From contig NC_089598.1 of the NCBI RefSeq assembly GCF_019320115.1, forward strand, positions 31,267,983 through 31,331,982: a DNA stretch of 64,000 nt. The letters are read 5' to 3'. Numbering within the stretch: the stretch's first letter is position 1; each line of letters opens with the position of its first letter. A model generated the notes under the pieces. That model was not told the DNA's origin. It saw nothing but the letters and a program-made list of their open reading frames with translations, and made no database searches. This DNA comes from Miscanthus floridulus (taxonomy: Eukaryota; Streptophyta; Magnoliopsida; Poales; Poaceae). Positions 45,811 through 56,367 of the stretch are shown here, in pieces. Made by a program: the position numbers and the translations under genes.

Positions 45811-47037
45811 TTAAAATTCTTGCATCAGGGCCAATCCAATTGTCTTGTCATCAGCCGATATGTACAACTTAAATGGCTTACCTTGCTGAGGAGGGACCAT
45901 CATAGGTGGACACTTCATATATTCTTTTATTTCTTTGAATGCTTTTTGTTGTATATTACCCCACTTGAATTCTTGATCATTCTTCAACTTCAACAAGGGA
46001 GAAAATGGCAGGATCCTCTCCAACAAATTCAAAATGAATCTTCTGATGAAATTAATCTTACCAAGCAGAGATTGCAACTCTGTTTTGGTAGTCGGGGGAA
46101 CTGCTTCATCAATGGCTTTCACGCTTTTCTGACCAACTTCTATTCCCCTCTCGTGGACCATGAATCCTAAAAATTGTTCGGCTGATACTCCAAAAGCACA
46201 CTTATTAGGATTCATCTTCAAACCATGCTTCCTCGTGCATTCCAGAGTCTCACGCAAATTAGCCAGGTGTTCTTTGTATCCTTTGGATTTTATCATCACA
46301 TCATCGATGTAGATTTCAACAATCTTGCTGATCAACTTATGAAAAATGTAATTCATCGCCCTTTGATAAGTTGCACCAGCATTCTTTAGTCCAAAGGTCA
46401 TTACAACCCACTCGAATAGACCGATTGCGCTGGGGCACCTGAAAGCGGTCTTTGCTATGTCTTCTTTAGCCATGAAAATTTGGTTGTATCTTGCATTATC
46501 GTCCATGAAGCTAATAACCTTATGCCCGGCTGCTGCATCTACTAACATATCAGCTATCGGCATTGGATAACCGTCCATAGGTGTGGCTTTGTTTAGATCC
46601 CTAAAATCAATGCTAACTCTCAATTTTCCATTCTTCTTGTATACAGGGACAACATTTGATATCCACTCTGCATATCGCCATGGTCGGATAAATTTTGCTT
46701 CCAATAACCTTTCAGTCTCCTTTTTGATATCATCAAGCACGTTCAGGTTGAATCTCCTCAGAGCTTGTTTAAACGGCCGATATCCAGGTTTGATTGGCAG
46801 TCGATGTTCAACAATTGACTGATCTAAACCAGGCATCTCATAGTATTCCCAAGCAAAGCAATCTTTAAATTCCTTTAATAAGTCAATTAATTCCTGCTTA
46901 TACTCTGGATCCAACTTAGCACTCATGTACGTCGGCCTAGGTCTATCTCCAGGACCAATATCTACTTCTTCTAATTCATCGGCCGACATGAAGCTATGTC
47001 CTAGTTTCGCGTCTGTACCGTCTATTGGATTATCCAT
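45811..47037 (-). pseudogene. Tat-2 pol: reverse transcriptase, 408-codon open frame
   Basis: This is the longest open frame in the window. It starts MDNPIDGTDAKLGHSFMSAD, then has DCFAWEYYEMPGLDQSIVEH and KPGYRPFKQ. The RT palm follows with VSIDFRDLNKATPMDGYPMP, SFMDDNARYNQIFM, MTFGLKNAGATYQRAMNYIF and the active-site box IYIDDVMIKS. A LGFMVHERGIEV and LQSLLGKINFIRRF region leads into the RNase H connection. The metal-binding YIDD is intact. FMDDNARYNQ departs from the usual FxDxxxGYxQ (Gly to Arg). The frame is intact, but it needs the broken upstream and downstream parts to work. Confidence 0.9.
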
Positions 47038-47260
47038 TAATATAAATTTTCAAAGCCGACTGCTTGGATCAGCTGTTGGTTTTCACCATTGACTCTGAAC
47101 TCTGATGGCAATAGAAAAACCATTTGGATATTAGTCGATGGTTGCTTTCTATAGGCTATTTGCTTGATATGCCACACTTGAGTTTTACCGGATGCCTGAG
47201 CCTGTTCCATCTCTTTATTCCTTAGGCGTTGCACCCTTCTCTTCTGGTTTCTTGTTAAAC
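47037..47260 (-). pseudogene. Tat-2 gag-pol junction lacking the protease
   Basis: The 65-codon frame reads QVWHIKQIAYRKQPSTNIQ, MVFLLPSEFRV, then directly NGENQQLIQAVGFENLY and a stop before RT. In related elements as I recall them, the first words precede the aspartic protease and the last words follow it. No D-S/T/G-G motif exists here or anywhere between gag and RT. The whole protease domain therefore appears deleted near 47095. Confidence 0.6.
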
Positions 47261-49807
47261 CTCCTAGGCATCACTGGCTTTCCTACCACACATATCTTCT
47301 TTCAGTGCCTTCTTCTTCATGATCAGCCCAGTTCTGATCAATGACTCTTTTTCCAAGCCGATCATAAACACTTTTATTTTTTAAGCGCCGATCCATGTTA
47401 TTATGATGATATGCATCTTGAGCATGGATAGACCGGTGGTTGGTTTGAGACTAGCCTATACTCCCGATATTGATTGCTGCATTCTGGACAGTCATGTCTG
47501 GTAGGCAATTTCAAACCTTCATTCCTGCAATGTCTGAAGAAAGGATAATTCCAATATAATTTGGCTTGTTCCCTTTCATACCTTTCTTGCTTCAATTGAT
47601 GCTGGTACGCTTGATCTTTTAACCACCTCTGATAATCCTTTTCCTTCAACCACTGCCACTTATTCAACAGAATCCAAGATGTGATCCACGGCTTCGTCGT
47701 CTCTACTCTTAACATCTTCCCCTGCTCGTATTGGCTCTTTTGCTCGGCACAACATCTCCTAATTTCTCTGTACTCGTCAGCCGATATTTGCATCTTAGGA
47801 TCGACTGTTCTAGCTTCTTTTGATTTGGTTGATGTTAGGACCTTAGTTTTTCCTTTGAATAGCCTAGCATCAACCATGTTTTGATCTCCTAGGAAAGGAT
47901 TATCATCAACTTTTATTTTTCGAGGCATATCAAATTTGAGCCACCCCTACTGAATAGCTCTCTGTATATGCTGCCTGAAGATTCTGCATTCATTAGTGGA
48001 ATGAGAAGTAGCATTATGGAACTTTTAGAACTTCTTATTCTTCAACTGATCAGGGGGCAACATGACATGACCATCGAGCAACTTGATCTACCCTTTCTCC
48101 AGCAAGAAATTGAAGAGTTTATCTGATTTGGTGACATCAAAGTCATAGCTCTCCTTGACTCCTCTTCCCTAAGGATTTGGCACCATCACTGTCTTCTTGC
48201 CCCAATTCCATTCAGCTGTAGCAACCTCTTCTTCTTCATCTTCATAGCCATCATCGACTAAGTATGGATCATAAGCTTTGGCTACTGAGGTACTCTTCTA
48301 GAACTAGGTATCTCTGCACATACTCTAAAATGGCTATTAAGCGCTGCTACTCGTTGAGCCAATTATCCCAAGTTGTCAAATTCTTGTCCCAATAGCTTTT
48401 CTTTCCACATCGGTAGCATTCCTTGAACAGCCAAACCAGCTAGTTGATCATCGACGAAGTTTAAGGAGAAGCACATGTTCCTAGTCTCTTGAAACCTCTG
48501 AAGAAATTCAGTGCCCAATTCATTAGTCTTCTATCTTATGGTTGTCAGATCGGTAATCTTCTTTTCTCCAGTTCTAGTATAAAAATATGTATGAAACTTC
48601 TTCTCTAGGTCAACCCAATTGGCAATGGAATTGACTAGCAATGATGAAAACTAAGTGAAGGCTGGCCCTGATAAGGACAGAGAGAAGAAATGAACTAGAT
48701 GGCCATCTTCAACTGACGCTTTACCCAATTGTGTAAGATACCGACTGACATGTTCTATCGTGCTTGTACTACCTTGGCCAGTGAATTTAGCGAATTCTAA
48801 GAGCCTATAATTTGTTGGAAGAGCGACCAAATCATACCATTCTGGATATGGGCGTTTGTATGAAAAGGTCAGTCCTTTTGGCTTTAGACCGAACTGATTC
48901 TTCATCATCTCAACCACCCTCAGCAATAACTCATCAGCTTGTGGATTTGGATTCCTCTATACCTGTTGACCCATCTGTGAATTGAAATCCCACGTGCCTT
49001 GATATCCTGGATTTGGCATCATGTGGAGGGTGTTATAATCTATGCCATAGTGATACCCTTGTGGAATCTCAATCTGTTGAGTCCTTTGCTGGCTTGCTGC
49101 TTGAAGTCTCTGATTATAGATATAAGGATCTATATCTCTATGGATCCTTTGAACTGACGGTGCTATTTTTTGAGCTGATGATGGTATGTGGCCTGATGTG
49201 CCAAAATTGATCACCTAGTTATGACTTTGCCCCACCGGCTATTGCACATACTGTACTGGTGGTCCAGGATGATACTGTGTTTGATTTGTAGTAGTTCCTT
49301 GAGTTTGTTCAGATAAACCTTGAACTGTCTGGACATCACCACTACTAGCCAGTGCTGCTTCTTGATGGCTGGTACCGACTTGATTGGTCCCCTGGGTCAA
49401 CGAGTCTGGAATGTTGTAATAAGCTGGTCCGCCTTGACAAACTAGAAATCTATTAATCGCCTCTTTCAAGGCGTTATGGAATACGTCCACAAAAGCTTCG
49501 TTATGGCTCGACATGGCATCATGAATAGATTTGTCCACAATCTCTTTAAAGAAACGCCTGTCTTCAACTTCATTTGTGTCCGTCTGCCCGTGTAACAGAA
49601 CTCTTGGTAGTGGAAACTTCTGAACAATTGTGTTGTCACGTGTTTTGGTGTAGGACAACAAACATTTATTCTGAAACTCTTCTATAGCTTTGCTGATAAT
49701 ACCCTTATCCCCATCAGGTAGATCTTCATAATATAGCATAAGTATGTCATCGTTGTTGTGAACCACCATGATGATTGTGGTGTCCCACTGAGCATGCCAG
49801 AAACGTG
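47261..49807 (-). pseudogene. Tat-2 gag
   Basis: The N-terminal frame (49239 to about 49770, open upstream into the LTR to 49943) contains DILMLYYEDLPDGDKGIISK and SIHDAMSSHNEAFVDVFHNA. It continues in other frames with a Gln/Pro-rich linker (48957-49214) and the capsid-like segment KRPYPEWYDLVALPTNYRL...STSTIEHVSRYLTQLG (48651-48926). A basic C-terminal part carries a Cys/His cluster (FRHCRNEGL, RHDCPECS) at 47401-47928, probably a degenerate nucleocapsid zinc knuckle. About 700 bp (47929-48650) between them has stops in all gag-compatible frames. Gag would package the element RNA into virus-like particles. Confidence 0.72.
49783..49801 (-). other. Primer-binding site region of Tat-2
   Basis: On the minus strand TCTGGCATGCTCAGTGGGA begins seven bases after the 5' LTR end. 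The position is right for a tRNA primer site. I do not assign the tRNA. Confidence 0.6.
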
Positions 49808-51609
49808 TGTTGACATAGAATCTTTGCCCCATGCCGAGGACACACGCAGCAAGCCGGAAGGGTCTGCTCGATGGAGCAGATCCGCCTAGCTTCAGCGCAA
49901 GGGTGGTCGATCCTGCGTGATCCTCCTGAGACGTGCTAGTCAATTTGACCCTGTAATTGACAAGGAGAGAAAGTTCATCAGTAATTAAGGGCGGAACTTG
50001 CCGGTGTTGCCAGACAGTCCCAAATATGCGGCTATGAGAGTCGATATGAAAGGAGATCGACTAAATAGTCAATTCCAGTATATTCATGAGAATAAATCAA
50101 TTAGAGCTCATGGGGTTGTATAAGAAGAATCGGTTATCATTCAGGATAAATATCATTAATCGAACAGATATTAATCAATGGCAATAAGATGTCAACAATG
50201 ATCGGTTTGTGCTGAGCCAATGATTATAATTAACTGAACCCCTTTTTATATAAAGAAACAATTCAACACCACTTAACCATTTTATAAAGATAAATCTAAT
50301 GAATATGTTAGATCTCATCTATCTTCATGACTAGTGGGGCATGAGGCAGAATCATGTAGGTCGTAGAAATAACAATAGACTCGACGATCCTAACTCATTA
50401 CTAATATCAGTGGGGCATGAGGCAGAATCATGCAGGCCATAATACAATAATAAGATCATGGGGCTAACATATCTTTCAACCTATCTTTACTTCAACGGTC
50501 TCGTGATGCGAACTGTTCATGAAAGCGCTCGATATCGGCTAAAATAGCCGATTCAAGCATAACACACAGTTAAAGTCATGCCTTACCAGGAATAGATCTA
50601 CTAAATATCGATCTCCACTCTACGGTGCTAACAGTGGGGTGTGAGATAGAATCACATAGGTCATGATAATAGGCCATGGAACGGTTCTCTCTAGCCAATA
50701 GATCTACTCAAGACACAACATGCCTTAACCGCACGTTATGCAGATCAAGATTGATGTAAAACAACCGATAAGACATAACTCATCATTTAAGGTGTAGATT
50801 GGATCAGTTTTAGGTTAGCAAATGATGGGTCAAATAAGATATAAGGCCGATCTAAATCAATCTCAATCGGATAGAATGATATTGCTGTAATTAGATAAAT
50901 AATGAAAGCAATAAGCAATATCGGTAACTTAATGAATCTACCAAAGACTGCCATTCTAAGGTAGAGCCGATAACTTGACCTTGATCTAATTCAAGCAGTG
51001 GGGTGTGAGGCAGAATCACACAGGCCATACTTGAATTAAACAAGAGTCGATAACTAGCTTATACCAGAGCCACAGTGGGTGTTGATCGGATCGATGTAGC
51101 CATACGAATAGAGGTATAAACCATGATAGTACTTACAGACAAGCAGTGGAGGTCGACAGGATCGATGCAGCCATACTCACTGAAGAACTCGCCAAGATCT
51201 ACTCTACTCTGACTCCTAAGGAGTGGTCGGAGCCAAAAAAAGTAATTGACTTGTATTTGGATTGATTGATTCCTTTTTACAATAGCCGGGGTTTGGTATT
51301 TATACCCGAGCCCTATGCATGACTCCTGTCTAGGCACGACTTATTACAATTTTTGACCCTAGAGAAAACATTCCTAATTTAAGATAACTTGGACTCTAAT
51401 CTTTCCCTTTTTGTAGAGTCCAGCATGCTTCGTCCTAGCGCCAAACATAGCCTCTGTTGTTATCTGCTGGCGCTATCTGTGGAAAGGCGATTCCATTTTT
51501 TGCATCTGAATTAGCTGGTCCCGATCTACATGCAATTGATTCCTTGGTGACATGATATTGGGAGCTTTTGGGTCCCTGTAACATCTTCTTCCAAATTTCG
51601 ATGTAAACA
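49808..51609 (-). repeat. Tat-2 5' LTR
   Basis: 1,802 bp, tgttgacata to gatgtaaaca on the plus strand. It carries the same four 32-bp repeats as the 3' LTR (50333, 50409, 50633 and 50997). Confidence 0.93.
50333..51028. repeat. Dispersed 32-bp repeats in the Tat-2 5' LTR
   Basis: Copies lie at 50333-50364, 50409-50440, 50633-50664 and 50997-51028, matching those of the 3' LTR one for one. The repeat therefore predates this insertion. Confidence 0.8.
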
Positions 51610-51614
51610 ATTGC
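51610..51614. repeat. Right target-site duplication of Tat-2 (attgc)
   Basis: Exact copy of 39982-39986. Confidence 0.95.
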
Positions 51615-52156
51615 TGCATGCACCGTTGATAGGTGGCGCTAGTGTTCTTCAGACTGAAAGGCATGGTTATGTAGCAGTACGAACCATGCAAGGTGATGAA
51701 TGAAGTTGCGAGCTAGTCAGGCTCTTTCATCACGATCTAGTGGTAGCCTAAGTAGGCATCTAGAAAGGAGAGGATTTCACATCCTGAGGTGGAGTCAACC
51801 ATCTAGTCTATGCGTGGCAAAAGAAAATGGTCCTTCAGACATGCCTTGTTGAGGCTAGTATAATCAACGCACATTCTCCATTTCTCGGTCTTCTTTTTAA
51901 CAAGAACAGGATTGGTCAGCCAGTCAGAGTGGTATACCTCCTTGATGAATCCAGCTGCCAGGAGTTTGGCGACCTCCTTACCTATGGCCCTGCGCCTCTC
52001 ATCGTCAAAGTGACATAGGCATTGCTTGGCGGGTTTTGAACCCAGGACAAGGCATAATGCATGCTTGGTGACCTCCCGTGGTATGCCTGGTATGTCAGAA
52101 GGTTTCTATGCAAAGACATCATGATTAGTGCATAGAAAGTCAGCGAGCTCGCATTC
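51615..52156 (-). pseudogene. Tat-1 pol: reverse transcriptase, N-terminal part
   Basis: Reading right to left: FDDERRRAIGKEVAKLLAAG, FIKEVYHSDWLTNPVLVKKK, EKWRMCVDYTSLNKAC, a FLDAYLGYH motif and YCYITMPFSLKNTSATYQRC. The Tat-2 insertion then breaks it one motif before the YVDD box, which lies at 39601-39981. CAG/TGG-to-stop changes are visible (RID* MVD, GYH*). It is the same gene as the 39601-39981 block. Confidence 0.85.
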
Positions 52157-52999
52157 CTATTTGGCTAGGAGTTTGGCCTCGACCCACACCATCTTGGTTG
52201 GGTCAGTGGGGTTGATCCCCACTGCCTTAGTTTCCTCGATTGAGCAGAAGGTAGTCGAGGAGGTTGGCTCATTATAGTCTAGGACTATCAGAGTCGATGA
52301 ACTTCTAAGCTGAGGGAGCTTGGCTAAGTTGATGATGGCAGTGGCGAGCTCATAATGCTTGCGGTCGCACATGCAGGCATGCGAAAAGGTGCTACCCAAA
52401 GTGATGATGCCGTTTGGTCCTGGCATCCTCAACTTGAGGTAGGTGTAGTTGGGGATCGCCATGAACTTGGCATAGCATGGGCACCCCAAGATGGTGTGGT
52501 AGGACCCTAGGAAGTCCACCACCTCGAAGGTAAGGACCTCCGAGCAAAAGTTGGCTCAGTCACCAAACGTGATGGGCAAATCTGCCCAAGCGGGTATGCC
52601 TGTGTCTCTGGGATCATGCTGTGGAAGGGAGAGCTCACTGGGCGGAGCTCTGACTTGGGGATGCGCATGACGTCGAGGGTGTCAATGTAGAGAATGTTGA
52701 GGCCACTGCCTCTGTCCATCAGCACCTTGGTGAGGTGCTTCTTGCGGACAAGCCAATGATGAGCGGGGTAGCGACCCAGTCTGGTGACGTGGGAAGGATG
52801 GTCCCTCTGATCAAAAGTGATCGGAGATTCTAACTAGCTAAGGAAAGAGGGGATGGTGCCTCTCTGTAGCGCACTTTGTGCTGGTGCTTTGAGTAGATGG
52901 CATCGGATCCCCCCAAAGATCATGAGGCATTCCTCGGGATCAGGAAAGCCATCCCCATCTTTACCCACCATGCCTCCTTTCTTGGCCGCTACCTCCTTG
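52157..52999 (-). pseudogene. Tat-1 pol: aspartic protease
   Basis: VLMDRGSGLNILYIDTLDVM (near 52700) is the active-site loop; the family normally reads DGGS, and here the first Gly is Arg. FEVVDFLGSYHTILGCPCYA (near 52500) is the second conserved block (ILGRPCYA in relatives, here Arg to Cys). The segment upstream (52834-53028) has DGDGFPDPEECLMIFGG, a spacer typical of this lineage between gag and protease. Two frames are used, so at least one frameshift is present. The protease would cut the Gag-Pol polyprotein. Confidence 0.78.
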
Positions 53000-54811
53000 C
53001 CCTTTTCTTCTTTCGGTTCACCGGCCAATCACAGAAAGCACTTGAGGAGTTTGTAGTCCTTGTAGAGGTGCTTGATGGGGTAGGTGTGGTTGGTGCATGG
53101 GCTCTCCATGAGCTTGTCAAAGTGGTCGGGTTGGCCCTACTGGGGCTGCTTGCCCACATGATTGGCCACGGTGACCAAAGTGGAGTTGGTCGATCGGTGC
53201 TGATACTTCTTGTTCTTTTTGCCCCTTTGCATGGAGGGGCCCTTGTCTTGGTCTCCATGCTTGGCCCATGTAGATGGTGAGGTATTGAATGATGAAGTGG
53301 TCATCATCCACCCCTTCGGCTCGGTAGGAGAGCCAGAAGTCTTTGAGCCATATACCAGGATTTGTTTCCCCGGTATATTTGGCGATGTTAGTAGGTGGTC
53401 AAAAGCGTTGTGGGAACAATGCTTTCTGGATGTGATGGCCAAAGGCCTATGGTCCCAGGCCATCCAAGCTAGGACTCTGGTCATCTAGTCGATAACCATG
53501 CTTGGGGTGTGTTTCCCTGCTCCCCTCGATGGTCCGGCTAGGGCCCGTGCCGCTTGCTCTCACCGCCCCATGATGGACGTCATCATCATGCCAGGCTTGA
53601 CGCTGATTGTTGATGATGCTACGAGCATCTCGATTTAGCCCGAGCCATTTGCACATAGGTGGTCGGTGTGGAGCGGGTGGCGGGTCAGGCCATGGTGTAG
53701 CTACGGCCATTCCACGCCCGACGACTATAGTGGTGAGCGGATGGAGTGATTCGACTCACGTGCCCCCATTCCCCCGGTAGGGAACGAGGCCACGAGCTGG
53801 TGTCATGATGCGGAGCTCTCCGCCTATTGAACGATGGTGGTTTCCACTAGCGCCCAAAGGTTTTGGAGTATTGCCTGTTCTAGGGGTTGTCAGGCTCAGG
53901 AAGGCCATGCAGAAGCTTTGCCACAGCGGAGATGTTCTGGCCAGCCCGAGCAAACTATGGGGGATCGTTTCCTCCATCCGTGATGTTGCGCTAGACCTAG
54001 CGGGCGCGACCTCGGGCATAGCTCGCTGGGTTACATGCATGTGGCGCAGCATGCTGCGCTGAGTGTGCTGACATAGGTGGTGGCTGGCTCTGCCACCTTT
54101 GTTGTAACTCCTCGCCGTGCTCCTACGCGCGCGTGAGGGCCTCCGCACAAGGGTCCAGAGGGGTGTGGGTCTATAGAGACTCCGCTATCATTGGTGGTTG
54201 TCCTGAAGTGTCCACCATAGCGCACTCCCAGGACAGAGGGTGGCTAGGTGCCATGACATTGCCGATGCTGGAGCCATCGCTTTCAACCTCATCATCCATG
54301 AGGTCGTGGAAAGAGGCGGGAGTGTTGCCCGCCATCCCCATGAATTTGGATGTGAGAGGGGGTGATGCTAGCATCTTTTGGAGCCCCTGCATGTATGCGT
54401 CCACAGGAGATGCGAGGCCATAGGGGAACTGATTGCATGGTGATCACGGTGGGGACAACGGGGTCCCTCCGGAGAGTCGGCAAAAGATATTAAATAGCGA
54501 GTAAAGAACAATATGTATGTTACTCATAGTGGGGTTTGAGCCCAGCATGGGCTTAGAGTGAAGCATAGGTGTCTCGTCGTTGAGGTTGCCAGGTGGCCCA
54601 GGCCGATGGAGGGCGCTCCTCCTCCAACGGGCACCGGGACAAGTGCCTCCTCACAAAGGTGAAGCACACCGAGCTGGTCGGCGATGAAGTCCAGGCTTCC
54701 AAAAAGGAAGGTCTAGAACAGCTCGAAGATGGGAGGAACCCACATCCCAACAGGCGGGAGCATGGGAAACTCCAGCGAGCCAAAGCGAATTGTATCGCTT
54801 GAGCCCGTCAT
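53000..54811 (-). pseudogene. Tat-1 gag
   Basis: The ATG at 54811 opens MTGSSDTIRFGSLEFPML, PPVGMWVPPIFELF and, after a stop, FGSLDFIADQLGVLHLCEEA. This N-terminus is typical of grass Tat/RIRE2-like gag as I recall it. Downstream are acidic and Pro/Arg-rich linker frames, a capsid-like AFDHLLTSPNIPGKQILVYG stretch (near 53400) and a probable decayed zinc-knuckle region (YPIKHLYKDYKLLKCFL, near 53050). At least six frame breaks are visible. On the opposite strand several chance frames occur. Confidence 0.65.
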
Positions 54812-54870
54812 GATGAAGATGGCAGAAAGGTGGGCCATCTGATGACCAAAAGTGTGAACATACGACGTTC

Positions 54871-54889
54871 TCCCCACGGATGATGCCAA
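54871..54889 (-). other. Primer-binding site region of Tat-1
   Basis: On the minus strand TTGGCATCATCCGTGGGGA lies one base after the 5' LTR. It resembles the TTGGCGCC(n)CCGTGGGG sites of Tat elements, with CG-to-CA/TG-type changes. Confidence 0.65.
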
Positions 54890-54890
54890 C

Positions 54891-55966
54891 TGTCGGTGCG
54901 AAAAGTGACCAACATGTAAATATTTGTAGTTTTGCCATATGTTGTGATTGAATGTGACCTAGCACTCAATGACACAGGGTTTATACTAGTTCCGGCAACG
55001 TGCCCTACGTCCAGTTTGAGTCAGTCGGTGACTTTATTCCTGAGCCTAGGTGCTCAAAGTTTGTTGTGGGGTTACAAACGAGTGGGAATGAAAAAGGGGG
55101 GTGTCGAAGGTCCGATCGGACTCTGAACCATAGGGCCAAGAGCGACGGGAGCTCCAACGTGCGCTAAGTATTGGAGCGTATGCTCTGTGTAGCTTAGAGT
55201 TCTAGAGCTATGGAGCTGTTCAAGTGCTCAGAATGTCTAAAGCTTAGCAGAGTAAGAGTCAGAATGACCGTCCTCTTTTTAGGAGAGAGCGCATCCCCTT
55301 TTATAGATGAAGAGGATGGCCTTACAAGTTTAGGAGAGAGAGAGAGTGTGTGTGTGTGTTTCCTAGTCTTGTTGCCCACGCCGTCGGGTACAGGATAGTT
55401 TGTCAGCGCCCACAATACTGTTGACACCCAGATGCATGTGGTAGGCTCCATCATGTTCTTCTGGTATGGCAAATGTCGGTGCCTACCATATTGTAGGACA
55501 AATGTTAGTGCCCGCAACATTGTTCATGTTCTAACATGTCTAAAAGGTTGCAAAGTACCCTTCTGGCATGGCCTGGCGGTACTGTCATGTAGGTGTGCAG
55601 GGTATGGTCCTTGGTATTGCAGTTGACTTGAGCGCTTTGCCTTATCTGCTCCGCCTGATTCTTGGGTCCTCACTGAGCGGGCGTCCCCCGTCGGTCGTTC
55701 CTAGTCAGCTCCGACCACGTCGGTCGGAGAAGAGCTGTAAGCAGGGGTTCGGTGTATTCCTGGTTGGAAAAGCGGGTCAGAGTCAGAAGCGAGCGTCGTC
55801 CCCTCCTTGGCTAGGCCTTCCGATAGGAGACTTGATTGCTCTTCTAGCCTGCTGTTAGGTATCTAGGCTGGCCTAGGAGTTGCGCGTCGTTTGTAATGCC
55901 GTCTGCTGGGCTAAGCTTTTGCTAGGAAGCGGGACCATTAGGGACCCCAAGTTTATGAACCCGACA
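54891..55966 (-). repeat. Tat-1 5' LTR
   Basis: 1,076 bp, tgtcggtgcg to aacccgaca on the plus strand. It carries the same GA/GT microsatellite as the 3' LTR, one dinucleotide longer (about 55333-55361). Confidence 0.92.
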
Positions 55967-55971
55967 AGCAG
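55967..55971. repeat. Right target-site duplication of Tat-1 (agcag)
   Basis: Exact copy of 30354-30358. Confidence 0.95.
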
Positions 55972-56367
55972 TATGACTGGCAAGCCTCAGAGCTGAGGAA
56001 GTGCCTCTGATGAGCTGAGGAAGCCAAGATCTTCTCTAGGATGCTGCAGGTGTAGCTTGCCAAATCGCATGCCAGTGCAGCAGCCGTAGAGAGTCGGGAG
56101 ACTGCCATGTTAGAAGCTCTGAAGGAGGCTAAAGATCGACATGCCCATCAGTTGGGAGAGGTCTACCTTGTCACCAGGGCCAAGCAGAGGATGCTGGCTG
56201 CTGAACGGTAGGACCCCTTGATCGTGGAGGGAATCCCTGTCCACCCACCAGAAAGAAGGAGAACCGATGTTGCAGTACCGCCAGCACCTCCACCCTTGGA
56301 AGTGTTAGAAGTAGAGCCCTTTCTTCCCCTCACTCAACCACTACCAAGCGAGGAGGCAGATCCATAG
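55972..56367 (+). pseudogene. LARD-2 gag-like gene, C-terminal part
   Basis: It continues the frame cut by Tat-1: YDWQASELRKCL, two stops (CGA-type), AEEAKIFSRMLQV, stop, LAKSHASAAAVESRETAMLE, ALKEAKDRHAHQLGEVYLVT, then VEGIPVHPPERRRTDVAVPP and a Pro/Glu-rich tail ending at TAG 56365-56367. The middle is predicted coiled coil, rich in Ala, Glu, Lys and Leu heptads. The single frame is preserved apart from point stops, so it was once translated. The function is not known. Confidence 0.6.

Larger units (their letters stand above)
39987..51609 (-). mobile_element. Tat-2: Tat-like Gypsy retrotransposon inside the Tat-1 RT
   Basis: The LTRs are 39987-41795 (3') and 49808-51609 (5'), with TGTTTACACC...TGTCGACA ends on the minus strand. 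An 11.6 kb element with gag, RT, RNase H, archaeal-type RNase H and integrase on the minus strand, and a plus-strand antisense gene remnant between integrase and the 3' LTR. No protease motif is seen between gag and RT. It is the innermost, and by nesting the youngest, element of the right-hand stack. Confidence 0.92.
30359..55966 (-). mobile_element. Tat-1: Tat/Grande-like Gypsy retrotransposon, split by Tat-2
   Basis: The LTRs are 30359-31438 (3') and 54891-55966 (5'), with TGTCGG...CCCGACA ends. Without Tat-2 the element is about 14 kb. The minus-strand order is gag, protease, RT, RNase H, a second archaeal-type RNase H, and integrase. A long region with a plus-strand antisense gene and a 90-bp tandem repeat then precedes the 3' LTR. 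This plan (dual RNase H, antisense ORF between pol and 3' LTR) is the hallmark of the Tat lineage, which includes Grande and RIRE2. The LTRs differ at many sites, mainly C/T and G/A, so it is an old, decayed copy. Confidence 0.9.

Noticed and set aside
52853..54423. Several plus-strand frames of 60-127 codons opposite the Tat-1 gag
   Set aside because: The minus strand carries recognisable gag and protease words; the plus-strand frames are their shadows.
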